Shown here piece by piece: positions 7,750-16,517 of a stretch of 64,000 nucleotides of DNA. Every line of letters starts with the position of its first letter. The first letter of the stretch is position 1. Source of the DNA: Mycolicibacterium hodleri. GTDB lineage: Bacteria > Actinomycetota > Actinomycetes > Mycobacteriales > Mycobacteriaceae. Location: NCBI RefSeq assembly GCF_025822245.1, contig NZ_JACKTL010000062.1, positions 52,237 through 116,236 on the forward strand, in the 5' to 3' direction. Below the pieces are notes generated by a model. The model ran no database searches. It was not told the origin of the DNA and worked only from the letters and a program-made list of their open reading frames with translations. A program made the translations under genes and the position numbers.

Positions 7750-8388
7750 ATGACCGAGAACATTGCGGGCGTCGCGATACCGGACAGCGCGCTGGTGAAG
7801 GACGCGACCGAGTTGATCCGGGACACCACCACCGAGTTGATCTTCCACCACTCGCGCCGGGTGTTCCTGTTCGGCAGCCTGCAGTCGCGCAGATTCGGGA
7901 TCACCCCCGACGCCGAATTGCTGTACGTCGCCGCACTGTTCCACGACACCGGGCTGGTGCCGCCGTACCGAGGCACCGCCCAGCGGTTCGAGATGGACAG
8001 TGCCGACGCCGCGCGGGAATTCCTGCTCTCACACGGCTTCTCGCGTCCGGAGACCGACGTCGTGTGGACGGCGATCGCGCTGCACACCACGCCCGAGGTG
8101 CCCTACGGGCTGGACCCGGTGATCGCTGCGACCACCGCCGGCGTGGAGACCGACGTGCTGGGACTCCGGTTGGACGCGATCGACTCCGCGGAGATCGACG
8201 CCGTGACCTCGGCGCACCCGCGACCGAACTTCAAGGCCCAGATCCTGCAGGCCTTCGCCGACGGCTTCTCCGACCGCCCGGACACCACCTTCGGCACCGT
8301 CAACGCCGACGTCCTCGAACACTTCGTGCCCGGCTTCACGCGAACCGACTTCGTCGACGTGATCACCAACTCCGCCTGGCCGGAGTGA
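7750..8388 (+). CDS. HD-domain hydrolase, cyanamide hydratase-like
   Basis: 212 residues. HD-superfamily metal ligands are visible: HSRRVFLFG (first His), LFHDTGL (His-Asp near residue 65), and IALHTTPEVPYGLDP (later His). This arrangement and the overall sequence resemble cyanamide hydratase-like (Ddi2/Cah) proteins, which hydrate cyanamide to urea, although many family members have untested substrates. GAAGGGAAC lies just before ATG 7750. Divergent from the GlxA-type regulator with a 92-bp gap. Substrate not proven. Confidence 0.8.
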   Translation: MTENIAGVAIPDSALVKDATELIRDTTTELIFHHSRRVFLFGSLQSRRFGITPDAELLYVAALFHDTGLVPPYRGTAQRFEMDSADAAREFLLSHGFSRPETDVVWTAIALHTTPEVPYGLDPVIAATTAGVETDVLGLRLDAIDSAEIDAVTSAHPRPNFKAQILQAFADGFSDRPDTTFGTVNADVLEHFVPGFTRTDFVDVITNSAWPE

Positions 8389-8395
8389 GTCGGCG

Positions 8396-8458
8396 CGCCG
8401 AGACAGTACCCACTGTTGCCCGTGGGGCGTCTGCGCGACTACCCGTGCTGTCTCGGCG
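8396..8458. terminator. Long hairpin between convergent genes
   Basis: An 11-bp perfect inverted repeat (CGCCGAGACAG at 8396-8406, CTGTCTCGGCG at 8448-8458) encloses a 41-nt loop with an inner CCCAC/GTGGG pairing. It lies just past the HD-gene stop and overlaps the last codons of the convergent sulfatase gene. No U-run follows in either direction, so bidirectional termination is an inference. Confidence 0.4.
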
Positions 8459-10274
8459 AGAGGGTCTTGCCGAGCGCCCAACGAATCACGCCCCCCGACC
8501 GGCCGGCCGGGGGCTGACGGTCGGCGTACGGCCACGGTCGATTGCGCTCGGGCACCGAGGTGGCCCGCGCCTGCTTGAGCTGCACGCGTAGGTGCGCGCG
8601 GACGTCGTGCAGGGCCGGGTCGTCCCACCGGTTGTCGGCCTCGACGGGATCGGCAGTCAGGTCGTAGAGCTCCCACTGGTCGTCGAGCGGATCGGTCCGG
8701 TACACGTCGCGGCCGAAGCCGTTGGCGGCCAGGTGACGCACGCCTGGCTCGGTCCAGGTCGACGGATCGTCGAAGGTGCGCACCAGCTTCCACAGATGGC
8801 CGTCACCACCGGGGGCGTCGGCGTCGTCCACGCGCACCACCAAGCCCTCGAAGTTGGACGCCACGTGCGCGGGAATCCTGATACGCAGCGGCGCAGGCGG
8901 ATTCACCGTCAGACCCATTCCGCGGGCGGCCGCCGAGGCGCCGGTGTCACCCTCGAGCACGTTGTCCCGCGTCATCAGGTACACCGCCCGGCCCTCGTCC
9001 GGGGCCGCGCCGTCCACGACCGGCATGAGGTCGCGGCCAGGCAGCGGGTGCACCTCCGAGAAGGACTCCGAGAGCACGTCGGCGACGACGTCGACGTCCA
9101 CGCCCGCAGCGCCGAGCAGGGTGGGCACCAGGTCGACGTGCGACGTCGGTGCCGAGACGGTCCGTGCCGCCGTCGCGTCCGCACCGACCCGGGCGATGAC
9201 GAACGGCACCCGGGTGGCTTCGTCGTACAGGTTGAACCACTTCTGATTCAGCCCGCCGTGGGCGCCGAGGAGATCGCCGTGATCCGAGGTCCGCACCAGG
9301 ACCGCGTTCTCGGACCCGCCCTCGGTGACCGCGCGCCGCACCCGGTCGAGCGGTTCGTCCACTTCGGCGTGCAGGCGGTAGTACAGATCGCGGTACTGCT
9401 GCGCGTTGCGCTTGTATCCGCGGCCGATCGCCGGTGCCGGACCGTAGCCGGAGTAGTACGCCTCGCGAAACGCGATCTGTGCGGCCGGCTTGGTGCGCAG
9501 GTCCTCGTCGGCGGTCGGTGGCGCCGGCACGTGCGGCGGATCCAACGACGGCGACGCGGTCAGCGGACTGCGGCGTTGCCACGCCGGGAACAGCACGATG
9601 TCGTGCGGGTTGACGAAGCTGGCGACCAGGAGGAACGGACGCATCGCGGCCTCGTCACCGGCACGGCGTCGCTCGTAGCGGTCGGTCAGCCAGGCCACCA
9701 CGCGGTCGGCGAACAGCGGATCGCGTCGAAACCCGCTGTTGGCCAACGCCGCACCGTGCGGCTCGGGGCCCACCCAGCCGGAGAAGCCGTACGGGCCGAG
9801 CGGGTCGGCGTCCAGATAACGCCGAACCGCGGCGTCGTCGACGACGCCGTCGTCGTCATTGGTGGCCAACGTCTCGCCGGTGACCGGGTCCTGGAGATCG
9901 GCGTGCGAGATGTGCCACTTGCCGTCGTAATGGGTGTCGTACCCCGCGGCGCGGAACCAGTTGCCGAGCGTCGGCACCTCGCCACTGCGCAGCCACCGCA
10001 GCCGCGAGTCGTCGTACCGCTTGCCGATCCCGTCGGTCTGGGTCACCCCGTGCAGGTCGGGATACTGGCCGGTGAAGATCGTCGGGCGGCTCGGCACGCA
10101 CGCCAACGACCCCGTGTAGTGCCGCTCGAAGCTCACGCCGTGCTCGTCGAACCACCGTCGCCCGCCGAGGGCGCGGCGGCGCCAGGCCAACAGGTCCGGC
10201 GACTCGTACGGCGGTATGGCGCGCTCCTCGTCGGTCATCAGGATGACGACGTCGGGGCGATGCGGGTCAGCCAC
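8439..10274 (-). CDS. Type I sulfatase / phosphonate monoester hydrolase family
   Basis: 611 residues from GTG 10274; upstream codons in the open frame overlap the SRPBCC gene and look non-homologous. The alkaline-phosphatase-fold N-terminus (PDVVILMTDEERA) supplies a metal Asp. The formylglycine motif is CVPSR with Cys59, so the enzyme needs activation by a formylglycine-generating enzyme, none of which is in the window. Further metal-site elements: HYDGKWHIS, ASFVNPHD, and RTSDHGDLLGAHGG with the following NQKW. It would hydrolyse a sulfate ester or phosphonate/phosphate diester. No signal peptide, so cytoplasmic. Overlaps the SRPBCC stop by 8 bp, so the pair is an operon. Confidence 0.88.
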   Translation of the reverse strand: MADPHRPDVVILMTDEERAIPPYESPDLLAWRRRALGGRRWFDEHGVSFERHYTGSLACVPSRPTIFTGQYPDLHGVTQTDGIGKRYDDSRLRWLRSGEVPTLGNWFRAAGYDTHYDGKWHISHADLQDPVTGETLATNDDDGVVDDAAVRRYLDADPLGPYGFSGWVGPEPHGAALANSGFRRDPLFADRVVAWLTDRYERRRAGDEAAMRPFLLVASFVNPHDIVLFPAWQRRSPLTASPSLDPPHVPAPPTADEDLRTKPAAQIAFREAYYSGYGPAPAIGRGYKRNAQQYRDLYYRLHAEVDEPLDRVRRAVTEGGSENAVLVRTSDHGDLLGAHGGLNQKWFNLYDEATRVPFVIARVGADATAARTVSAPTSHVDLVPTLLGAAGVDVDVVADVLSESFSEVHPLPGRDLMPVVDGAAPDEGRAVYLMTRDNVLEGDTGASAAARGMGLTVNPPAPLRIRIPAHVASNFEGLVVRVDDADAPGGDGHLWKLVRTFDDPSTWTEPGVRHLAANGFGRDVYRTDPLDDQWELYDLTADPVEADNRWDDPALHDVRAHLRVQLKQARATSVPERNRPWPYADRQPPAGRSGGVIRWALGKTLSPRQHG

Positions 10275-10734
10275 GGGTGTGCTCCGTTCGTCGGGCCAAG
10301 CCGGTGAGCATCGACTCGGACAGTTTGGCCATGCCGCGGCAGACGACCCATTCGGCCGCGCCGGCAACCGGGCCCGCGCCGACGTCGACCGTGCTGGTCA
10401 CCGTGACCTCCGTCGAGGTGCCGGCCGGCCGCAACGTCCACCGGTTGACGACGGTGCGCAGCCGGCTGGGGAGGCCCTCGACGTGATAGGCCAGCGCCAC
10501 GGCCGGGTCGAATTCGGTGATGCGTTCCACCAGCACGTTGCGCCCCACCTGGACGCGGCGCGTCGTGCCCGCTGCCGCCCCTCCCGGCCCGCGCGTGAGG
10601 ATGCAGGAGTGGTCGACGTCGTCCACCCACGCACTGAGGGACCCGAAGTCGGCGAGGACGTCCCAGATCGTCTGCGGCGGGGCGGTTATCGTGCGGCTGC
10701 GGCTGAGGTCTGCCACCCCGTCATCAAACACCAT
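10267..10734 (-). CDS. SRPBCC (START-like) family protein
   Basis: 155 residues from ATG 10734. The sequence follows the polyketide-cyclase/SRPBCC pattern: SRTITAPPQTIWDVLADFGSLSAWVDDV at the start, NRWTLRPAGTSTEVTVTSTVDVG in the middle, and a long C-terminal helix (AAEWVVCRGMAKLSESML). These proteins form a deep cavity for hydrophobic ligands; most lack known activity. It precedes the sulfatase and overlaps its start by 8 bp, which suggests a shared pathway. It lies 34 bp downstream of the ATG-facing gene end at 10768. Ligand unknown. Confidence 0.8.
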   Translation of the reverse strand: MVFDDGVADLSRSRTITAPPQTIWDVLADFGSLSAWVDDVDHSCILTRGPGGAAAGTTRRVQVGRNVLVERITEFDPAVALAYHVEGLPSRLRTVVNRWTLRPAGTSTEVTVTSTVDVGAGPVAGAAEWVVCRGMAKLSESMLTGLARRTEHTRG

Positions 10735-10768
10735 CGGCGGCGACCGCGGGCGAGAGTGCGCCAGCCGG

Positions 10769-13171
10769 TCAGATCATGTCCCGTCTGGTCAGCCACCGCA
10801 TCACCGGCCAGCCGACGAACACGGGCAGCCAGCAGGTGAGCACCCGGTAGAGCAGGACCGACGGCACGGCGACCGCGGCGGGCACGCCGAACGCGGCGAG
10901 TCCACCGATCAGCGCGGCTTCGACGGCGCCGACGCCACCGGGGGTGGGGGCGGCCGAGGCCAGGGTGCCGCCGATCATCGTGACGACGGTGACCGTGACG
11001 AAGGTGGTGCCGCCGCCGAACGCCCCGACGCTGGCCCAGAGTGCCAGTGCCGCACCGAGAGTCGTCGCGGCGCAACCCGCCACGATGATTGCGAGGCGCT
11101 TTGGCTCGCGCGCCAGTTCGACGAGCTCACCGCCCAGCTCCTTGATGCGGGGCCGCAGCTCGGTACCCAGCCAGCGTCGCAGCTTGGGTACGAACGTGAA
11201 GACGCCGACGATGCCGAGCGCCACGCCGCCGATGAGGTAGAGCACCGTGGTCTTGGGGACGAAGTGGGACAGGTTCGCCGACGTTCCGGCGATCACGCTG
11301 AAGAAGATGAGCAGCCCCACGTGGGTGATCACCTGTACCGACTGCTGCAGTGCCACCGCGGCGGTGGCCCGCAGCGCGCCGAGCCCGCCCTTCTGGAGGA
11401 ACCGGGTGCTGAGGGCGAGTCCGCCGACGCCGGCGGGCGTCGTGGTGGCGGCAAACGTGTTGGCCACCTGCATGATCGTGAGGTTGCGGAAGCTCACCGC
11501 CCCCGAGGCGCACGCCCACAGGGCCGCGGCCGCCCCCACGTACGTCAGCGCCGACACCGCCAACCCGAGCAGCGCCCACCACCAGTTGGCGGTGCGCAAC
11601 TCCGAGAAGAACGCGGGCACGGTGCTGATGAACGGATAGGCGACGTAGACCAGCGCCACCAGCAGCACCAGCTGGATCACCTGGATCCTGGTGAAGCGGG
11701 TGATGGTCTCGGCCTTGATCTGGTCGGCACCCGTCTGGTGCATCACCTCGTCACGGGCCGTCGACATCACGGTCGCCGGATCCATCACCGAGGCGCGAAT
11801 GTGCTTGGGCAGAGCGGCTTTGGTGAGCCGGCGGGAGGCGTTGAGAACGGTGTCCCTGTCGAACTCTGCGATGGCGGCGCGCACCGCCGCCTCGGCGCCG
11901 AAGATCGCCGTCGTCGTCACCAGCAGGGCGGCGATGTCGGCCTGGAGCAGGACGTCGGTGGCGCCGTATTCGGCGCTGCCGAACCCGCCGAACAGCGCCG
12001 TGGGGTCACCGTCGCCGACGTCGACGGTGATCTCCTTGCCCCGCAGGTCGCCGTGGGAGATCTGGTGGCCGTGGAGTGTGGCCAGCGCCTTCCAGACGGG
12101 GGCGACCAGCGATTCGTCGGCGGAGGTCTCGTCGAGCGCCACCCCGCGCGTGGGGGTGTGGGCGTAGAGCGTCCAGCCGCGGTCGAGGGCGGACAGCGCG
12201 ACCGTCGTGCTGTTCGCCACGCCCAGGTCGCCGATGGCGATGGCCATCAGGCCGCGATGCTCGACGGCGCGCCGCATCGAGGCGTGCAGGGGAGCGGTCT
12301 CGCTGTTGCGCAACCGCGCCCGCCGCCAGATCTGGCTCATGATGCCGCCGCTGCGCTGGTTGGGTCCGTACATCTCGAGGATCGCCCGGGACCCCGGTTC
12401 GTCCTCGGGGTCGTCGGTCGCCGCCCACAACACCAGCGGTCCCGGACCGGCGGGCCGGATCACCGTCAGCCCGGTCACCGGGAACCCGCGGCGGACCAGC
12501 GCGCGCACGGCCCCGTCGAGCGGCACCTCGAGCGCGGGGGTCCCGACCACCAGCACCGTCAGCGCCCCCACGAACCACCCCACCGCCAGCCCCAACAGCG
12601 ACCGGGCGGGCACCACGGCGCTGACGACGAGGTGAATGGGCACGAAGGCGAGCAGCAGCGTCCACCACCAGCGGCGCCAGCGGGCCTCCAGCCACGGCCC
12701 CGACACCGTCAGCATCGCAGCGAGCATGGCGATCCAGCGCGGGTCGTCGAGGAACTGCGACAGCAGGGTCTGCAGGCGGTCGTCGAGGTCGAAGTGCCAG
12801 CGCGGCGCCGCGAAGCCGTTGGAGTTGATCGACAGCGCCAGAACGGCGATCGCCGCGGCCGTGGCGTAGGCGCCGAGCAGTCGCCATCGACGGGCGGTGA
12901 CCAGCCCGATCAGGATCGCGAACGGCAGCGCCAGAATGGCGACGCCGTAAGCCAGGTACACGAGGTTCGACTGCGTCGGGGTCAGCAGCGCGACGATCCC
13001 CGAGATGGAACGCTCCAGCGCCACCCAGTCCCGGCGGGTGATGAGTGAACCGGTGATGACCACGACCAGGAAGAGCGCCGCCAGCGCCAACCGGAAGATG
13101 TCGTTGGTGCGACGGACGAGGGGCTGCAACAGGTCGCCGGAAACGGCAACGTCCCGCCCGTCAACTCGCAT
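10769..13171 (-). CDS. Flippase-like (lysyl-PG synthase TM / UPF0104) protein with degenerate kinase region
   Basis: 800 residues, same size and layout as M. tuberculosis Rv0585c as I remember it. Residues 1-220: about six membrane segments. Residues 230-470: soluble domain containing HGDLRGKEITV and GGFGSAEYG near 375-405, which resemble a kinase catalytic loop and DFG motif, but the loop Asn and the DFG Asp are replaced. Residues 490-800: second membrane half of the lysylphosphatidylglycerol synthase TM family (PAGVGGLALSTRFLQKGG, PTPGGVGAVEAALIGGL). Possibly a lipid or polysaccharide-lipid transporter controlled by a pseudokinase. No MprF aminoacyl-transferase domain. Confidence 0.8.
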   Translation of the reverse strand: MRVDGRDVAVSGDLLQPLVRRTNDIFRLALAALFLVVVITGSLITRRDWVALERSISGIVALLTPTQSNLVYLAYGVAILALPFAILIGLVTARRWRLLGAYATAAAIAVLALSINSNGFAAPRWHFDLDDRLQTLLSQFLDDPRWIAMLAAMLTVSGPWLEARWRRWWWTLLLAFVPIHLVVSAVVPARSLLGLAVGWFVGALTVLVVGTPALEVPLDGAVRALVRRGFPVTGLTVIRPAGPGPLVLWAATDDPEDEPGSRAILEMYGPNQRSGGIMSQIWRRARLRNSETAPLHASMRRAVEHRGLMAIAIGDLGVANSTTVALSALDRGWTLYAHTPTRGVALDETSADESLVAPVWKALATLHGHQISHGDLRGKEITVDVGDGDPTALFGGFGSAEYGATDVLLQADIAALLVTTTAIFGAEAAVRAAIAEFDRDTVLNASRRLTKAALPKHIRASVMDPATVMSTARDEVMHQTGADQIKAETITRFTRIQVIQLVLLVALVYVAYPFISTVPAFFSELRTANWWWALLGLAVSALTYVGAAAALWACASGAVSFRNLTIMQVANTFAATTTPAGVGGLALSTRFLQKGGLGALRATAAVALQQSVQVITHVGLLIFFSVIAGTSANLSHFVPKTTVLYLIGGVALGIVGVFTFVPKLRRWLGTELRPRIKELGGELVELAREPKRLAIIVAGCAATTLGAALALWASVGAFGGGTTFVTVTVVTMIGGTLASAAPTPGGVGAVEAALIGGLAAFGVPAAVAVPSVLLYRVLTCWLPVFVGWPVMRWLTRRDMI

Positions 13172-13273
13172 GCCTTAAGGATGTCTTCCGATCGAACGTC
13201 GTGCCGCCTGGTCGGCGGCCCGCGGCCAACCTATCCCAGCCGCCGTCCGGTTCCCTGGATTCTCGGGCCCGAG

Positions 13274-14083
13274 CTACATGTGGGTGCCGCCGTCGACCCG
13301 GACCTCGGTGCCGGTCACCCAGTAGGCGTCCGGGGAGCCGAGCATCGCCACGACGCTGGCCACGGCGTCGGGCTTGGCGAACATCGCGCCGTCCTCCAGC
13401 GGCAGCACGGCCATGATCTTTCCGAGCAACGCGAAGTCCATGTCGTCGGGCAGGCCGGGTCCCACGCTCTGCCTGGACTCGCCGACGCCGTCGGTCATCC
13501 CCGACGAGACCGACCCCGGCTGCACGCAGTTGAACCGGATGCGTTCCTTGCTGAACTCCAGCGCGAGGGCGTGGGTCATCGCCTGCACGCCGCCCTTGGA
13601 CGCGGCGTAGGCCGCCATGTACGGGTGGGCGAAGTTCGCCGAGGTGGAGCTGAAGTTGACGACGGCGGCCGCGGTGCCGCGGCGGAGCGCCGGGATGGCC
13701 TCGCGGGTGACGAGGAACGTGCCGAACAGGTTGACCCGCACCACCTTCTCGAAGTCGGCGAGCGTCGTGTCGACGAAGTGCGCCGACCGCAGGATGCCCG
13801 CGGCGTTGACCAACGTGTCCAGCCCGCCGACCGCGTCGACCGCTTCGGCCACCCCGGCGCGGACCGACGCCTCGTCGCCCACGTCCATCTGGACCGTCGA
13901 CAGGCGTTCGCCGTGCGGGTCGGCCTTCGCCACGGTGTCGTCGAGCCCGGCGGCACTGATGTCGGCAGCGACGACGGTGCCGCCCTCGTCGAGGATGCGC
14001 AGAACGGTGGCCTGTCCGATACCGGAGCCACCTCCGGTGATCAGGACCCGACGGTCGGCGTAACGCTGCAGTGAGGAAGGCAT
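13274..14083 (-). CDS. Short-chain dehydrogenase/reductase
   Basis: 269 residues from ATG 14083. Classical SDR: cofactor motif TGGGSGIGQA near residues 17-26, NAAG around 95, catalytic Ser in FSSTSANF, YAASKGG (Tyr/Lys) near 160, and a C-terminal WVTGTEVRVDGGTHM. VVAADIS after beta-2 carries Asp, which favours NAD(H). It is the last gene of a seven-gene minus-strand operon, 31 bp after the KstD-like gene. Likely oxidises or reduces a hydroxyl/keto group on the same substrate (inferred). Confidence 0.88.
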   Translation of the reverse strand: MPSSLQRYADRRVLITGGGSGIGQATVLRILDEGGTVVAADISAAGLDDTVAKADPHGERLSTVQMDVGDEASVRAGVAEAVDAVGGLDTLVNAAGILRSAHFVDTTLADFEKVVRVNLFGTFLVTREAIPALRRGTAAAVVNFSSTSANFAHPYMAAYAASKGGVQAMTHALALEFSKERIRFNCVQPGSVSSGMTDGVGESRQSVGPGLPDDMDFALLGKIMAVLPLEDGAMFAKPDAVASVVAMLGSPDAYWVTGTEVRVDGGTHM

Positions 14084-14114
14084 GGCCGAATGATGCCCGT
14101 CGGAGGCGTCGGTG

Positions 14115-15671
14115 TCATGAAGTCGTGCGATCAGCCATGTGGAGAGCGGCGAGGTGGCTGAACAACATCGAGGCGCCGATCGGGTTGCCGCCGCCCGGAT
14201 AGACCGTCCCGCTGACCGCGGCCATCGTGTTGCCCGCGGCATACAGGCCCGGGATCGGCCGGCCCGCGGCGTCCAGCACGCGGGCGTCGCGGTCGGTGCG
14301 CAAGCCGCCCTTGGTGCCGAGGTCGGACAGGCCGAACGCGGCGGCGTGGTACGGCGGCCTTGTCACCGGCACCAGGGGTGACGCGCCGCCGGTGAACGCG
14401 CGGTCGTAGGCCTCGTCGCCGCGGCCGAAGTCCGGATCGCGACCGTCGGCCGCCAATGCGTTGAAGCGCGAGACGGTGTCGACGAGCGTGGCGGGTGGGA
14501 CGCCGATCGCCGCGGCGAGATCCTCCAGGGTGTCCGCGGTGTGCCACAGCCCCGCGTCGCGGTAGCGCTCGGTCTCGACGAGCGACACGCTCGCCGACAG
14601 CAGCGGCGGAGTCTCGCCGCCGGCGTCGTCGTAGACCATCCAGAACGGCAATTCCGCTGCGCCGGAGGCGATGTGTGCGATGACGTCACGACCCAGCCGG
14701 TCGTAGGGGGCCGACTCGTTGACGAAGCGTCGACCGTTGGAGTCGACGAAGATGCCGCCCGTGGCTCCCAGGGAGAAGGTCGACCGGCCGTCGGGGTGCG
14801 TCAATCCGGGAGACCACCAGGCCTGATCCATCAGGTCGGTGGCGGCACCGATCCGGATGGCCGCCCGATGTGCGGCGCCGGTGTTGTCCGGAGCGCCCAT
14901 CGAATCGGCGGAACGCCCTGGCACGCCGTAGGTTTCGCGCATCTCGGTGTCGTGTTCGAACCCGCCGGCTGCAAGCAGGACGCCCCGGCGCGCGCGGATC
15001 CGTACGCGGGCGCCGTCGCGCCGGACGACGGCCCCGGTCACTGCGCCGTCGTCGACGACGAGGTCGGTCAGCGGGGACTCGAGGTGCACCGACGCGTGCG
15101 GATGACGCAGCAGAGCGGCCAGGAGGCGGCCGACGAGGGCGCGGCCACCGGTGAGCAGATCCGGCGCGGGTGTGCCGAGCCGTTCGGTGTCGAGCGGTCC
15201 GCGGATTCGGTCGGCGTGGGGGCCGAGGACCTCCGCCTTCAACGCTCGGGACACGATGTGGCGCATGCCGTCCAGACGCGCGTTCGGGGCCTTGCCGAAG
15301 TAGTCGGGCCACGGCAGCACCTTGAACGCGAACGCGTCGTCCTGCTCGAGATACTCGACCAGGCGCGCCCCGCCCTCGACGTAGGCGTCCTGCAGGTCCC
15401 GCGGCGTGCGGTCGCCCACGACGGCGTGGAAGTAGGTAAGCGCGTCGTCGATCGTGTCGTCGTCGGCGCCCGCCCGGCGCAGCACCGGGTTGCACGGGAA
15501 CCACATTCCGCCGCCGCCGGAGTAGGCCGTCGTCCCCCCGAACTCGTCGGATGCCTCGACCAGGGCGACGGACAGGCCTTCGCGGGCGGCCGTGTAGGCG
15601 CCGGTGATGCCGCCGCCCGAGCCGACGACCACCACGTCGACGGTCTCGTCCCAGTCATCGTCGGTCGTCAT
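14115..15671 (-). CDS. KstD-like FAD-dependent dehydrogenase (3-ketosteroid delta-1-dehydrogenase family)
   Basis: 518 residues. FAD-binding Rossmann motif VVVGSGGGITGAYTAAREG at residues 14-32; C-terminal KGGLRTDRDARVLDAAGRPI and GLYAAGNTMAAVSGTVYPGGG is the signature of the KstD/fumarate-reductase flavoprotein group. KstD enzymes introduce a C1-C2 double bond in 3-ketosteroids. Mycobacteria carry several paralogs, some with non-steroid or unknown substrates, so KstD activity itself is not assured. GAGGATC lies before ATG 15671. Sits in the seven-gene operon between two SDR genes, 9 bp after the upstream one. Confidence 0.85.
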   Translation of the reverse strand: MTTDDDWDETVDVVVVGSGGGITGAYTAAREGLSVALVEASDEFGGTTAYSGGGGMWFPCNPVLRRAGADDDTIDDALTYFHAVVGDRTPRDLQDAYVEGGARLVEYLEQDDAFAFKVLPWPDYFGKAPNARLDGMRHIVSRALKAEVLGPHADRIRGPLDTERLGTPAPDLLTGGRALVGRLLAALLRHPHASVHLESPLTDLVVDDGAVTGAVVRRDGARVRIRARRGVLLAAGGFEHDTEMRETYGVPGRSADSMGAPDNTGAAHRAAIRIGAATDLMDQAWWSPGLTHPDGRSTFSLGATGGIFVDSNGRRFVNESAPYDRLGRDVIAHIASGAAELPFWMVYDDAGGETPPLLSASVSLVETERYRDAGLWHTADTLEDLAAAIGVPPATLVDTVSRFNALAADGRDPDFGRGDEAYDRAFTGGASPLVPVTRPPYHAAAFGLSDLGTKGGLRTDRDARVLDAAGRPIPGLYAAGNTMAAVSGTVYPGGGNPIGASMLFSHLAALHMADRTTS

Positions 15672-15680
15672 GGTCGATCC

Positions 15681-16517
15681 TCAACTCCTCAGCGTGAATC
15701 CGGCGTCCAACGGCCACGAGGTGCCGGTGATGAACGCCGCGTCGTCGGACACCAGCCACGCCACCGCGGCCGCGATCTGCTCGGGTTGCAACAGTGCGAT
15801 CGGCAGGGCGTTGCGCTGACTGACCAGCCACGGGTCACCCGCAGCGGCCAGCTTCATGGTGGTCTCGTTGAGGATCATGTCGGTCGCGACACCGCTGGGA
15901 TGGATCACGTTCACCCGGATCGAGTGCTCGGCCAGCTGGTCGGCCCACACCTGCATCAGCGCCACCAGGGCTCGCTTGGAGGCGGCGTAGCCCTGAATGC
16001 CCGCGCGTTCGGTGCCGGCGGCCCTGATGCCCTGGGTCGAGCTGACCAGCACCACGGATCCGCCGCGGCCGCCGGCGACCATCGCCGGGATGGCTGCGTC
16101 CACGGTGTTCCACGCGCCGATCAGGTTGACCTCGACGACGTCGCGGAACGCCTTCGCCCGGTGGTCGGTGTCGCTGACCCGGATGATGCCGGCGTTGGCG
16201 ATGACGACGTCCAGGCGGCCGAATCGTTCCACGCCGTCGGCGACCACGGCCGCGACCGCGTCGGGATCGCGAACGTCGGCCTGGGTGGCCAGGATTCGGC
16301 GGCCATGGGCCTGCACCAGGCGGACCGTCTCGGCCAGGTCGTCGGTGGTGGCGCCGGGGTAGTCGGTGGTGTCGAACTCGGCGCAGACGTCGACGGCCAC
16401 GACGTCGGTGCCCCTGCTGGCGAGCGTGACGGCGTGGGCGCGGCCCATCCCGCGGGCGGCCCCGGTGACGAGGGCGACCTTGCCCGCGAGTTGCCCGTCG
16501 GGAGCGGACACCGTCAC
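15681..16517 (-). CDS. Mycofactocin-coupled SDR family oxidoreductase
   Basis: 278 residues from GTG 16517, which overlaps the upstream SDR stop as GTGA. Besides the SDR core (TGAARGMGRAHA at about 14-25; IANAGI; GYAASKRAL), it has the insertion typical of mycofactocin-coupled SDRs: VVAVDVCAEFD followed by YPGATTDDLAETVRLV. These enzymes hold NAD(H) tightly and pass electrons to the peptide-derived cofactor mycofactocin rather than exchange nicotinamide. That places an alcohol or hydroxysteroid oxidation step in this operon. No mycofactocin biosynthesis genes are in the window. Confidence 0.85.
   Translation of the reverse strand: MTVSAPDGQLAGKVALVTGAARGMGRAHAVTLASRGTDVVAVDVCAEFDTTDYPGATTDDLAETVRLVQAHGRRILATQADVRDPDAVAAVVADGVERFGRLDVVIANAGIIRVSDTDHRAKAFRDVVEVNLIGAWNTVDAAIPAMVAGGRGGSVVLVSSTQGIRAAGTERAGIQGYAASKRALVALMQVWADQLAEHSIRVNVIHPSGVATDMILNETTMKLAAAGDPWLVSQRNALPIALLQPEQIAAAVAWLVSDDAAFITGTSWPLDAGFTLRS

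Noticed and set aside
10517..13048. 843-codon plus-strand open frame opposite the flippase-like gene
   Set aside because: Low-complexity, no motifs; the minus-strand protein has coherent membrane segments.
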